Shown: positions 38,597 to 49,196 of the stretch, in pieces
How the letters are laid out: the number at the start of each line of letters is the position of its first letter
How positions within the stretch are numbered: the first letter of the stretch is position 1
Source: Ligustrum vulgare
Taxonomy: Eukaryota > Streptophyta > Magnoliopsida > Lamiales > Oleaceae
Length of the DNA stretch: 64,000 bases
Reading direction: 5' to 3'
NCBI GenBank assembly: GCA_963555705.1
Contig: OY743171.1
Coordinates: 26,840,852 to 26,904,851, forward strand
Translations under genes and position numbers: made by a program
The notes under the pieces: model-generated
Seen by the model: only the letters and a program-made list of their open reading frames with translations
Databases searched by the model: none
Told to the model about the DNA's origin: nothing

Positions 38597-39321
38597 TGAT
38601 TCGGTTCCTTTTGGGAAATCCGACAAGAAACGCGAAATAACAATTTAATAAAGCAGGAAATATCTAAATTTAGAATAACAAAAATAATAAAAATGTAGAC
38701 GATAGGACCTTGATCCAAGATTCACGACGCAATGAATTGACGATGCGGAACAAGAACTAAGGTTTTCGAACGTCACAAGGGATGTCTAATTCCTTGATAA
38801 GTTTTGAGTTGGAACGCCACAAAGATTCAAGAATATTTGATAAGTTTGATGGGTTATTCAAGAAAAAGAATTCCTCACTTTTCTAGAGAAAACACTCAAA
38901 TTCATTCAATAATATCCAAATTAATGTTTCAATAATGAAAAAACACAATATAAGGTAAGAAAAAAACATGCTCAAAATAACCCTAGCTGCATTAGGATTC
39001 CTATTTGCGAAATATAATAATTAAAACAGAGAATAAATTTAAATCGTGAAATTCTGGAATCGTTAGAGCCATGCAATCACTTTGCAATCGCGTGGTTGAG
39101 TCAATTTCCTCTCGGGTCCTTTTTTGGTGACACCGTGCGATCGTGTGCCACTTTGCCTCACGCGATCGCATGGTTTCCCGTTGGTTTCCTCGTCCACTCC
39201 TTAAAGTGATTTGATTCTTGATTCGGGTCCAACATGAAACTTGTTTATTTTTCCATGTAGCTTGTTGTTACATTGCCTGTAGCTTGATTTTTCATGTGAT
39301 CTCCTACCTTGGATCATATCA
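38597..39321 (-). repeat. Left LTR of element C, GCGATCGC-type
   Basis: 725 bp, TGATTCGG.. to ..ATCATATCA, followed by the complement of a polypurine tract (ttccccctctttt). By its hairpin modules (38768-38803 and 38812-38847) and downstream blocks it belongs to the CRM/Gag-only LTR group. Its palindromes, however, are GCGATCGC-type: degenerate cores at 39073 and 39084, GCGATCGT at 39137 and GCGATCGC at 39162. It would be the 3' LTR of minus-strand element C. No matching target duplication was found at the other end. Confidence 0.75.
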
Positions 39322-39582
39322 TTCCCCCTCTTTTGAAAAAGATTCAACATCGAATGTGCAACATGATCAATCCTCTTGTAACTTCTGTAATTGTTGGTTA
39401 TTGGAACACGCTTATATTTGGTGTTGTCCTTCAACATTATGGATTGTTCTTCCTTGCAAGTAAATTTATTCTTGCTTTAATGTTATGATTTGGTTTTGGT
39501 ACCTGCAAAACATAAGTAACCAAACTAGGGAGGGATGTGTTAGCATGGCCAAGTGCAAGGATTGGTTCCTTATATTTACCTT
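39322..39582 (-). pseudogene. C-terminal tail of element C Gag-protease-only polyprotein
   Basis: A minus-strand frame (39201-39437) includes HSMLNLFQKRGNDMI, matching the tail SRSNPFQEREYDVI of the intact Gag-only element at 60500-60540. As there, it reads directly into the LTR. Upstream minus-strand sequence (39480-39582) matches the region joining protease to tail. The join to the rest of C is broken by insertion of B, whose duplication acctt is at 39578-39582. Confidence 0.7.
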
Positions 39583-40425
39583 TGATATGATCTATTATGG
39601 GGATCACGAAGAACATGCGGAAATTAGACTCGAAACGCCGAAAAGCCCCAAATCCAATTGGTTGACGATTACAATGCAACCCCGACCTCACGACTCAAGA
39701 ACCAGGGGTATATTAAACCCGAGACTTGTTACGATGCAGAGATAAAAACCACAAAGGGGTGAACGCCACAAAGGTTTGTCTAATCCTTTGATAAGTTTGA
39801 TTTGTTCAATAAGAACGAAGAAGAACAAGGGAATAACTCACCTTCAATTATCAATAATCTCAAAGTTGTGTTTTACAATGGAAAAGAAACTTAATATAGC
39901 AAACAAAATGCAAAAAAAATAACCCTAGCCACAAAACAGTAATTAAAACGCGGCTCTAGTTACGACCGTAACATATGGCTTTACGGCCATAAGTGACCCT
40001 CGGGTTCAAAAGTTGTTTTATTTCTTACGGCCGTGACATAGGTTCTTACGGCTGTAAGTTACATGTTGAATCAAAATCCCATAAATTACGGCCGTGAAAA
40101 GGATGTTTACGGCCGTAAGTCCCTTGCTGCCCAATTTATGCGATGAAGAAGTTACCCCGTAACTTCAGCTTTTACGGCCATTAAAGGCCTTCTGCCTTCT
40201 TCCGGTTGTTCTTTGACCCAAATGCATTGTAATGGTGTTGGATCTTCTTCCATCTTGTCATGCATTGAAAATGGAGTCTTCGAGCTTGCACTCGAGCACT
40301 CATCCATCCAAGCTTGCATAAATCCCTGCATTGCCTGCTTGATCTTCTTAGCTCTCAGCCTCGTTATTGGACCTACTGGTACATGCAACGGGTCCTTGCT
40401 TGTTGGGCCACTCCTGTACTCATCA
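39583..40425 (-). repeat. Element B left LTR (3' LTR)
   Basis: 843 bp. Palindrome cores (minus or plus, same site) at 39962/39983, 40027/40048, 40088/40109 and about 40153/40174, each pair 21 apart. One hairpin module at 39761-39797 in minus sense. The polyprotein's last frame (40152-40388) lies within it. Confidence 0.9.
39962..40181. repeat. Paired palindrome array, B left LTR
   Basis: Four pairs, start-to-start 21 bp in each, pair-to-pair about 65, 61 and 65 bp. Variants include ACGACCGT, ACGGCCAT and ACGGCTGT. The first member of the fourth pair is damaged (accccgt). Confidence 0.88.
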
Positions 40426-41306
40426 TCCCCTCCCTGTTGAAAATGATTTGTCCCTGAATCATCACATGCATCAAACAGAGAAAGGTTAGGGACGTTAAAA
40501 GAAGCATATACATTATACTCACCCAGAAGATCCAGCTTGTATGCATTGTCGTTTATCTTCTCGATGACTTGAAAGGTCCATCTCCCCTTGGCTGCAGCTT
40601 AGATTTCCGTTGTGTCGGGATCCGCTCCTTTCATAAGTACACCCAGACCCAATCACCCGGTTTGAACTTCACATGCCTCCGCCCTTTGTTTGCTCGGGAT
40701 GCATAATGTTCGTTCTTATTTTCTATTTGGTCCTTCACCTTCTCATGGATTTACTTTACAAGCTTAGCATTTTTCTCCCCATCCAAAATGTTCCTTTCGT
40801 CTACAGGCAAAGGAATTAAATCAAAAGGAGTTAACGGGTTGAAACCATAAACAGTCTCAAAAGGAGAATATGATGTAGTAGAATGCACAACCCTATTATA
40901 AGCAAATTCTACAAATGGTAAACATTCTTCCCAACTTTTTAGGTTCTTATTTATGATGGTGCTAAGGAGTTGGGTTAATGTTCTATTTACTACCTCTGTT
41001 GGTCCATCAGTCTGAGGGTTAAATGTAGTAGAAAACAACAATTTGGTACCCATCTTCCCCCACAAAACCTTCCAGAAGTACGTCCCTATCTGATATAATG
41101 CCCCTGGGTACCCCATGTAGCCTTACAATTTTCCTAAAGAACAAATCTGCTATGTTTGTAGCATCATCAGTTTTGTGACATGGGATAAAATGCGTTATTT
41201 TGCTAAACCTATCTACTACCACAAATATGGAATCCCTACCTTTTTTTGTCCTAGGCAGACCTAAAACAAAATCTATAGATATGTCCACCCAAGGTTCATT
41301 AGGCAC
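40152..41306 (-). pseudogene. Element B integrase and CR-like C-terminus
   Basis: Minus-strand frames read [20 protein letters not shown] and [20 protein letters not shown] (integrase core, first catalytic Asp), then [20 protein letters not shown], and across the LTR border PVGPITRLRAKKIKQAMQ. The last phrase matches the CR motif at the C-terminus of CRM integrases. The N-terminal zinc-binding region is decayed. Frameshifts occur near 41100 and 40750. Confidence 0.85.
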
Positions 41307-41583
41307 AGGTAAAGGAGTACAATCCCTGTGGTAGGAACCTAGAGTTAGCCTGTTTACAAGTCTTGCATCGGTTACAGATGTGATAAATATCCATTTTCAT
41401 TTTAGGCCAATAAAAGTACTCCTACAATATTTCTAAGATTTTCAAGACACCAAAATGCCCCATTAACCCCCCACCATGAGCCTCAAGCACTAACAATTCA
41501 CGCATAGAGCAATTTGGGGCACAAAGTTTATTTTCCCTAAACAAGTATCCATCATGCCTATAAAACTTATCGATTGCACACTT

Positions 41584-42288
41584 TTAACAAGAAGCATAAA
41601 TGGTAGAAAAATCAAGGTCATCAATATACATACCTCTAATATATTCAAACCCAAGCAACCTCGCATTTAAAGAGTTTAGAAGTACGTACTTATGAGAAAG
41701 GGCATCTGCTACCATATTCTCCTTACCTTGTTTGTAGCGGATGACATAAGGAAAGATCTCTATGAATTCCATCCATTGAGCATGCCTTTTATTTAGCTTA
41801 CCTTGCCCCTTGAGATGCTTTAGTGACTCATGATCAGAGTGTATGACAAATTTCTTTGGCCAAAGATAATGCTTTAAATGTTCAATGTGATCACCTAAGT
41901 CCTTACTATACACCAAAATGTCATCAAAGTATACCACAACAAATTTACCAATGTAAGCACGTAAAACATGGTTCATTAGTCTCATAAAAGTGCTAGAGGC
42001 ATTAGAGAGGCCGAATGGCATAATCATCCATTCATATAAAACATACATAGTTTTGAAGGCGATTTTCCATTCATCACCTTCTTTCATGCGAATTTGGTGA
42101 AAGCTACTTTTGAGATCTATTTTACTAAAAATACTTGCTCCATGCAACTCATCAAGCATGTTATCTAATCTAGGTATGGGATGGCGATACTTTACAGTGA
42201 TATTGTTGACTGCTCTACAATCCACGCACATCCTCCATGTCCCATCGTTCTTGGGTACCAATAAGGTCGATACTGCACATGGGCTCAT
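41584..42288 (-). pseudogene. Element B fused RT-RNase H (internal deletion)
   Basis: A single 234-codon minus-strand frame. RT residues 1-139 include [13 protein letters not shown] (catalytic Asp) and [13 protein letters not shown] (YFDD at 120-123). At residues 139-142 the sequence jumps to the second half of RNase H ([19 protein letters not shown], then VADALSH). The RT thumb and the RNase H part bearing the first catalytic Asp and Glu (ECDAS and KELYAL in fragment F) are missing. The frame stays open across the join, but the enzyme should be dead. Confidence 0.88.
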
Positions 42289-42595
42289 ACTCTCCCTGAC
42301 ATAGCCCTTGCTTGACAGCTCCTCAACTTACCTTTGTAGCTCCTTCGTCTCCTCTGGATTGCTCCTATAGGTTGGCTTGCTTGGAATGACCGCTCCTGGC
42401 ACAAAGTCAATTTGGTGTTCAATCCCGTGAATAGGTGGAATCCCGCTAGGAATCTCCTCTGGAAATAAATCTGCACATTCCTGCAGAAGAGACACAGCTA
42501 AACTGGTGTGATACCTCGGCTAAGAAAGCTTAAAAGAAATGATAGGTACTACTCATACAAAAAAGGTGCACCTTCTTTTCCGGAAGTCCATTGTT

Positions 42596-42665
42596 AGAAA
42601 CTCCACAATTAAACCTGCTTGGCTGGAGCAATTTTGGGATGAGTGACCTCCTAGGAAGTTTTCTC
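42596..42665 (+). ncRNA. 5S-rRNA-derived segment, Cassandra 5' LTR
   Basis: Matches the internal promoter part of plant 5S rRNA: aactccacaattaaacctgc, then ggatgagtgacctcctagg. More diverged than the copy at 43022-43091 (for example aattaaacctgc for agttaagcgtgc). A promoter relic rather than a 5S gene. Confidence 0.85.
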
Positions 42666-43021
42666 GGGGAGCGTGCGAGTGAGGACAAAGTATGCTGAAA
42701 AGACTCGTGTTGGTACAGTGGGGACAGTACGCCGTCATTTAACAGCCGGGATAGCCCGTTAAAGTCGGATCTCGGATCGTTACAAATGTATCAGAGCCGG
42801 CCGCCAGCCGGAAATTGGGAACTAAGTGTTACGCCATAGGGCGGGATCCACCTTAGTATCCTAACGCCTGACAACAGATCCTCAGATGGGTTAAGCGCGA
42901 TGAGGATGTCGTCAGTCTAATAGGGGGTGATTGTAATACCCCGACTAAGAAAGCTTAAAAGAAATTATAGGTACTACTCATACCAACAAGGTGCACCTTC
43001 TTTTCCGGAAGTTCATTGTTA

Positions 43022-43091
43022 GAAACTCCACAGTTAAGCGTGCTCGGCTTGGAGCAATTTTGGGATGGGTGATCTCCTGGGAAGTTTTCTC
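43022..43091 (+). ncRNA. 5S-rRNA-derived segment, Cassandra 3' LTR
   Basis: gaaactccacagttaagcgt (A-box region), then gggatgggtgatctcctggg (C-box region). One C-box substitution (gatctc for gacctc) relative to typical plant 5S. Confidence 0.88.
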
Positions 43092-43369
43092 GGGGAGCGT
43101 GCGAGTGAGGACAAAGCATTCTGAAAAGACTCGTGTTGGTACAGTGGGGACAATACGCCATCATGTAACGGCTGTGATAGCCCGTTAAAGTGGGATCCAA
43201 GGTCTTTACAACTGGGGAGGGGGTGGTTAGCTTCGTCAAGTGTCAAGAAGGATTCCTTGTACATTAGCAAAATCACTGGCTTATTTTCAAATATGGCCCT
43301 GGTAATCTCACTTTGTTTTGCGTAGAAGCTTACTTTTGTTTCTCTCTGTTTTCTTTTCTGGCACTCATC

Positions 43370-43520
43370 ACACCCTCTCCTTTTTCTGGGATCGTGGTCC
43401 CAACTCTCTTCTGATCACTCAACTCTCCTTTTTCTGGGATCGTGGTCCCAACTCTCTTTTGTTCACTCAACTCTCCTTTTTCTGGGAACGTGGTCCTAAC
43501 TCTCTTTTTCTCTTCCTCAC
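43370..43520 (-). repeat. Tandem peptide repeat after the B protease
   Basis: Three ~45-bp units encode KRVGTTIPEKGELS-type repeats on the minus strand (first unit degenerate, KRVRTTFPEKGELS). The Gag-only element has a related repeat KRVEATTSEKGE at the same place. It sits between protease and RT and may be a flexible linker. Confidence 0.85.
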
Positions 43521-43559
43521 TTTTTAGTTTTAATTGGTCCTCATAGACCTGTTGCAGTG

Positions 43560-45267
43560 ACAAAGGCATAAGTTTGACAATTTTCCCGTCCTTGGTGAAG
43601 GTGTATCTATTTTTATAACCGTCGTGAATAACCTTCCGATCAAATTACCACGGCCTGCCATGGGAACCACATCACAAACCACCATATCTTCTTACTTTCC
43701 AATTGCAAGATCAATCACCACTTGCTTATTCACTTCTCTCCTGACTCATTCAACCACTGCAGTCTGTAAGGCTTAGGGTTAAAGTACAGGTAGACACAAT
43801 TTTTCCACAAGGTTAGTAGTAGCCACGTTCGTACAACTACCCCCATCAATTATCAAACTACACACCTTGTTATTCACAAAGCACCTAGTATGAAAGATAT
43901 TTTCCCTTTGCTCACCTGCCTCTTCTAACTTAACATGAGTACTAATGGCCCTCCTAGTGACAAGTGATTTAGCTACAGCGTAGTCCCCATCCTCACAATC
44001 TCTAGCCTCTTCTAAAGCTGGCATATCCTTATACTCATCCTCTTCTTCCTTCTCATCCTCCGAACACAATACCCCATCACGCACAATCAACACCCGCTTA
44101 TTTGGTCATTGTGAAGAGATATGTCCTAAACCTGTACATTTAAAACATCTAATATCTCTATTTCTAGGAGTTTGAGAATAAGAAATAATTTTACCTTTGT
44201 TGGGTGGCTCTTCCTTTCCTTTCGGTGTCTCAAACTTGCTTTTCTGAACAACCCCTTCATTTTTAGAGGTCCCAATCCATGTAGACTTCCCAAAAGGAGT
44301 AGAACCTGTAGAAAATTTAGAGGTCCCCTTCCTTTTCAACTGTCGCTCTACTTTCATGGCCATATGCAACATGTCCTCCAAATCAATGTAATGCTGCAAT
44401 TCAATAACATTAGCAATTTCTCCATTCAAACCGCTTAGGAATCTAGCCATGGTCGCCTCTAGATCCTCTTCAATATTTGCTCTAATCATAGCAATTTCCA
44501 TCTCTCTATGGTAATCTTCCACACTCCTACTACCTTTGGAAAGGGTTTGTAATTTTTGGTAAAGATCCCTATAGTAATGGTTAGGCACAAACCTCATTCT
44601 CATAAGGACCTTCAACTCATCCCAAGTCTTAATATGTCTCTCCCGATTCCTTCTTTTACTAGTCACCAACTGATCCCACCATACTATAGCATAATCTTTG
44701 AATTCTACAACCGCTAATTTTACTTTTTTAGCCTCCGAGTAGTTATGACAAACAAAGATTAGTTCCACCCGCTTTTCCCACTCAAAATAAATTTTCGGAT
44801 TGCTTTTACCTTGAAAAGGAGGGATGGACATTTTTATGTTACCAATATGTCCATCTATGTCATCTCTATCCCTACGTTCACGCCTAAACTCCTTTCTCGC
44901 CTTTCTCCTCGATTCTGTCTCTTACCCACACTAGCCATAGACAAGTCTCCACTATCACCATCACTATCAACATCCTCAACATTTTCATTCCTAACTCCAT
45001 ATTGAGGGTGGAAGTCATACCTTAGTGGTCTCCTCAAATTAGGGAATGCACGCGGTTGTTCCTGAAGCAGTTGAACAATTCCTGCACGACGCGGATCCAC
45101 CTGGTCACATTAGTCCTTCCTAAATTCACACCTGATGGCGTACCCAACCTTGCATCCAATTTTGCATGCATCTTTGCTTTCCATTTTCCCAGCTGTTCCT
45201 CCAACAATGCAAGCATCTGAAATTTCTGGTTATCCGCCCCTGTTGACGATGCTTCCTTCTGTGACAT
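43560..45267 (-). pseudogene. Element B Gag-protease
   Basis: Starts at 45267 with MSQKEASSTGADNQKF, as in element E. The first 77 codons are followed by a frameshift; the Gag core resumes at 44831 (MSIPPFQGKSNPKIYFEWEK) and runs 241 codons to a zinc knuckle, IRCFKCTGLGHISSQ, whose final Cys codon has become a stop (TGC to TGA). Reading resumes at 44093 into the protease with active site [10 protein letters not shown] (DGG). A further frame break follows near 43780. At least three lesions, so non-functional. Confidence 0.88.
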
Positions 45268-45889
45268 GGTTAGTAATTTAAAGAAAAGAAAAGAAAACTT
45301 ATGTAATGATCCTCACTTGTTTATCACTAGTGTATCACTCACTTTTGGCTTTTCCCTCTAATATTCTCACCACTCTTGCCTTTTTCCTCTTGTTTCCCCT
45401 TTTCTCTAGTTCTCAACGAACCAACCAAACTAATTAAGGATTTGACCTCCATGGAATTAACCTCCAAGCTCGAAAACAAGAATTGAATGAGAACACAACA
45501 ACAATGGAAAAACGAATTGAAGATTTTCAAGAAGGTGATTTTCTTGAAATAGAAATTTTGATTGCACGAACCAAGAATGACTTTTAATGTAGTAATGGAC
45601 AATGAGAAATTATCAAGAATGTAGGAAATATTGTAACAGATATCAAGAAAGGTCTTCTTGAATTTGGAATTGTGTTCTTGATCTTGATTTTCAACAATAA
45701 TCACTTTTTTTTTGCTAATCAAGAAAAATCAACAAGAACGAGAATTGAAATTACGACCAATCTTGAATTAGTGAAGAATTTTCAAGAAATCCAATAATTG
45801 AATGAAACTTCAATATAGGAACAAAAACGAAAAATTCAAAACAAGAAATATGAAAAGAATTGGATTTAGAGACCAGCTCTGATACCAGA
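45268..45889 (-). other. Element B 5' untranslated leader and primer site
   Basis: Poorly coding AT-rich leader between LTR and Gag. The primer site TGGTATCAGAGCT (minus) is at 45875-45887. A similar leader is found in C and E. Confidence 0.8.
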
Positions 45890-46738
45890 TGATATGATCC
45901 GTTATGGGGATCACAAAGAACACGTGGAAATTAGACTCGAAACGCCGAAAAACCCCAAATCCAATTGGTAGATGATAACAATGCAATCCTGACCTCATGA
46001 CGCAAGAATCAGGGGTATATTAAACCCGGGACCCGTTACGATGCGGAGGTAAGAACCAAAAAGGGGTGAACGCCACAAAGGTTGTCTAATCCTTTGATAA
46101 GTTCGATTTGTTCAATAAGAACGAAGAAGAACAAGGGAATAACTCACCTTCAATTATCAATAATCTCAAAGTTGTGTTTTACAATGGAAAAGAAACTTAA
46201 TATAGCAAACAAAACGCAAAAAAAAATAACCCTAGCCACAAAACAGTAATTAAAACGCGGCGCTAGTTACGGCCGTACCATATGGCTTTACGGCTGTAAG
46301 TGACCCTCGGGTCCAAAAGTTGTTTTATTTCTTACGACCATGACTAAGGTTCTTACGGCCATAAGTTACATGCTAAATCAAAATCCCATAATTCAATTAC
46401 GGCCGTGAAAATGATGTTTACGGTCATAAGTCCCTTGCTGCCCAATTTATGCGATGAAGAAGTTATGGCCGTAACTTCAGCCTTTACGGCCGTAAAAGGC
46501 CTTCTGCCTTCTTTTCCGGTTGTTCTTTGACCCAAATGCATTGTAATGATTTTGGCTCTTCTTCCATCTTGTCATGCATTGAAAATGGAGTCTTTGACCT
46601 TGCACTCGAGATCTCATCCATCCAAGCTTGCATAAATCCCTACATTGCCTGCTTGATCTTCTTAGCTCTCAGCCTCGTTTTGGACCTACCGGTACATGCA
46701 ACGGGTCCTTGCTCGTTGGGCCACTCCGATACTCATCA
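45890..46738 (-). repeat. Element B right LTR (5' LTR)
   Basis: 849 bp. Hairpin module at 46068-46104 (minus sense: GAAC, TTAT, stem CAAAGG/CCTTTG, TGGC, GTTC). Palindrome pairs at 46269/46290, 46334/46355, 46399/46420 and 46465/46486. Confidence 0.92.
46269..46493. repeat. Paired palindrome array, B right LTR
   Basis: The clearest case: four pairs, each exactly 21 bp apart, with pair-to-pair distances 65, 65 and 66 bp. Several cores have decayed by C/T or G/A transitions only (ACGGCTGT, ACGACCAT, ACGGTCAT, ATGGCCGT). Confidence 0.92.
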
Positions 46739-46743
46739 ACCTT

Positions 46744-48133
46744 TGTGCAAAAAAGCTTATTTAGTTGGTGGACTCTCTTTTCTTTTTCTGTTTGCGAGTC
46801 ACGCTCTCCTTTTGTAGAGGTCGTGGTCTCAACTTTCTTATTATCAATTTTGACTACCTCTTCTTTTTCTGAAGTCATGGCCTCAAGTCTCTTATTTTTT
46901 TCTTCAGAAACACTCTTTATTTTTAATTGATCCCCTTGAACCTCTTTAGGTAACAAAGGAGCAATAGTAATCTTTGTCCCACATGCACCACTCTCCTTTC
47001 ATCTTTCCATGGCCAACCCAACAAAATATGCCCAACATGCATAGGCACCACATCATAAATCACCTCATCTTTGTAACCCCCAATGGTAAATTTAACCTTA
47101 ACCTGCATGTTCACCTTAATTTGCCCAGACTCGGTCAACCATTGCGATTTATAAGGATTATGGTGTTTCATCTTATGCAAATTCAAAATTTCCATCAACA
47201 TGGTACTAACCACACTTATACAACTCCCCCATCAATCACCAAATCACAAACTATTTTATCCACTAAACACCTAGTGTGAAATAGGTTATCCCTTTGTTCA
47301 TCTACCTCATTCACCTTAACTCTAGAACTAACCCTTTACAGCATAAGTTAATTCCTCACCATCACTACTACTAGCCCTAATATCCTCTAATTTAGGTATC
47401 CCTTCAAATTCATCCTCAAAAATCATCTCCCAATTACGTATAACCATTACCCTTTTATTTGGACATTGGGATGCAATATGACCCGAACCCTTACATTTAA
47501 CACATTTAATATTCCTATCCTTAGTAGGTTGAGAATTAGAAATATTTTTACCTTTTTTTGTAGGTTTCTCTCTCAATTTTGGGACATGATCATCGTTGTT
47601 TTCCCGACTTGGTTGTGATGTAGGATATGATCCTGGTGCCTGTCTTGTTGCCCCCTTTTGCTTCAGTTTCCTCTTTACTTTCATTGGTATATGCGTTATG
47701 ACCTCCAACTCCACATAGTACTGCAACTAAACCACATTAGCAACTTCCCAATTTAGCCCACTCAAGAACCTAGCCATAGTATCCTCCCTATCCTCAACAA
47801 TATTGGCCCTAATCATACCAATTGTCCTTATGGTACTCCTCCACACTCCTAAACCTTTGTGTAAGCCCCTGCAACATTTGGTAAATATCCCTATGATAAT
47901 AGCCCGTGACAAACCTCTTCCTCATTAAATCTTTTATCTTATCCAATGTTTCTACCAGTCTCTCACCATTCCTCCTCCTACCCATCATTAATTGATCCCA
48001 CCAAGTTATTGCATATCAATAAACTCCACTACAGCTAACCTCATCTTATTTTCCTCCAAATAGTTATTATGACATTCAAACATCAATATTACCTTCTTCT
48101 CCCAATCTAGACAAGCCTCTGGATCACTCCTGT
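46744..48133 (-). pseudogene. Element C Gag-protease remnant
   Basis: Minus-strand frames match the Gag-only element: [19 protein letters not shown], a zinc knuckle [18 protein letters not shown] (all four ligands kept), and protease parts WLTESGQIKV and DVVPMHVGHILLGWP. The protease active-site region is out of frame. It joins, across element B, to the tail at 39322-39582 without any RT or integrase. Upstream it is cut at 48133, inside the codons for SDPEA. Confidence 0.82.
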
Positions 48134-48690
48134 AACGCCCCTAAAATTTCTATAATTTATGCACATGAATTTATTATATATTTTCTTAGGTGAATATATC
48201 ATCGTTAAAGTTATTGTTGAAATGGATACCCATATATTTATTTTATTCCTTGAAAAATAGGAAACATTTCATTAATTAAAAATTTGGGAACCATATGTCT
48301 ATATATGAAAGTTTTGCCCTAATACAGTAAATTAGGGAATAATGTAGAAATTATGAGAAATCTAGTTAATTACAATTTTTTCCACTTCAACAAGCAATCT
48401 TTGTCATAATCGTATGAATTAATTATTGCCCCGAGGTCGTTGCATGTTATATACCATCCCGTCGTTTGTAGCATGGCGTTAAAATCGATGTATGGAACAT
48501 GTGTTTTCGTATTCGGATGTGCCTGAAAAATCGTGCCTAAGTGGCATAACTGTAATAGCAAGACATTTTGTGGAGTTCTGGTAGCATAAACTGACCTAAA
48601 ACCATGTTTTAAAAGTACTATATTTTATATAACTTCATTTCATAAGATTCTAACCACCAAATGCACAATAAATGCAGGAAAATCTTAAAT
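48134..48690. other. Inserted or recombined fragment beginning TGTAACGCCCC
   Basis: Interrupts the Gag of element C. It starts like a Tekay-type LTR (tgtaacgcccctaaaattt) but I could not find its right terminus or a target duplication. There is no open frame of note. It may be a truncated LTR or a rearrangement junction. Confidence 0.4.
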
Positions 48691-49196
48691 GAATTCATCT
48701 ATAAAGCTGTGAGTAAAGAAAAAATGTGTTCTTTTGTGATTTTAGTCGTTCTTAATCATTTTTATTATATTCAAATTCATGATTTAACCTTGGTTATTAT
48801 ATAAATGTTCTAGATTTCTCTTCTTGGAATCAAGAATTTGATGCAATAAGGAATTTAATATGAACAAGGATTGTTAGAAAGATTTTCCAAAGATTATTTT
48901 CTAAGAAAAGATTTCTTGAATTCTCTTGGAACGAATTTTCTTGATTCTTGTTCAAAAATCAAAACTTTTTTTTTTTTTTTTTTTAATTTTCGGATTTCTT
49001 CTCCTTTTTTTTTTTGGCTACTCAACAAGAATAATCAAGAACAAGAAGCAGAATTTGGCAAATCTTGAATTTCTGACGACTTTCAAGAAACAAGAATTGG
49101 AATGAAAAATTTTTGTTGAATGAATAAAATCCGGAAATAAAAGAAAATAAATGGAATACTAAATACTTGGATTTAGAGACAGACTCTGATACCAGA
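48691..49196 (-). other. 5' leader and primer site next to the D LTR
   Basis: Minus-strand leader with a long A/T homopolymer (48965-48985), like the leaders of B and E rather than that of the Gag-only element. The primer site TGGTATCAGAG (minus) is at 49184-49194, so the LTR at 49197 acts as 5' LTR for this side. Confidence 0.75.

Larger units (their letters stand above)
42507..43210 (+). mobile_element. Cassandra TRIM retrotransposon
   Basis: A complete 704-bp element: LTRs 42507-42784 (278 bp) and 42932-43210 (279 bp), primer site tgtatcagagcc at 42787-42798, a 147-bp non-coding interior and a polypurine tract aatagggggtgat before the 3' LTR. Target duplication actgg is exact (42502-42506 and 43211-43215). 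Each LTR holds 5S-rRNA-like sequence (aactccacagttaagcgtgc, ggatgggtgatctcctggg), the defining trait of Cassandra, which is transcribed from 5S-type Pol III promoter boxes. The 3' LTR copy is nearer to the 5S consensus. It is inserted into element B between protease and RT, in the opposite orientation. Confidence 0.95.
39583..46738 (-). mobile_element. Element B: CRM-like Ty3/gypsy chromovirus
   Basis: LTRs 39583-40425 (843 bp) and 45890-46738 (849 bp), both TGATATGATC..ACTCATCA, with exact duplication acctt (39578-39582 and 46739-46743). The primer site is at 45875-45887 and the polypurine tract right after 40425, so it lies on the minus strand. Gag, zinc knuckle, protease, RT, part of RNase H, integrase and a C-terminal motif reading into the LTR are all recognisable but frameshifted. 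It is inserted in element C and is itself hit by Cassandra at 42507. The CRM lineage call rests on remembered polyprotein phrases and the C-terminal motif. Confidence 0.9.

Noticed and set aside
43022..43091. Functional 5S rRNA gene
   Set aside because: Only part of 5S is present, it lies inside a Cassandra LTR, and the same segment is in the partner LTR.
42955..43276. Minus-strand frames of 80-94 codons
   Set aside because: Antisense of the Cassandra LTR and its 5S-like segment joined to element B sequence.
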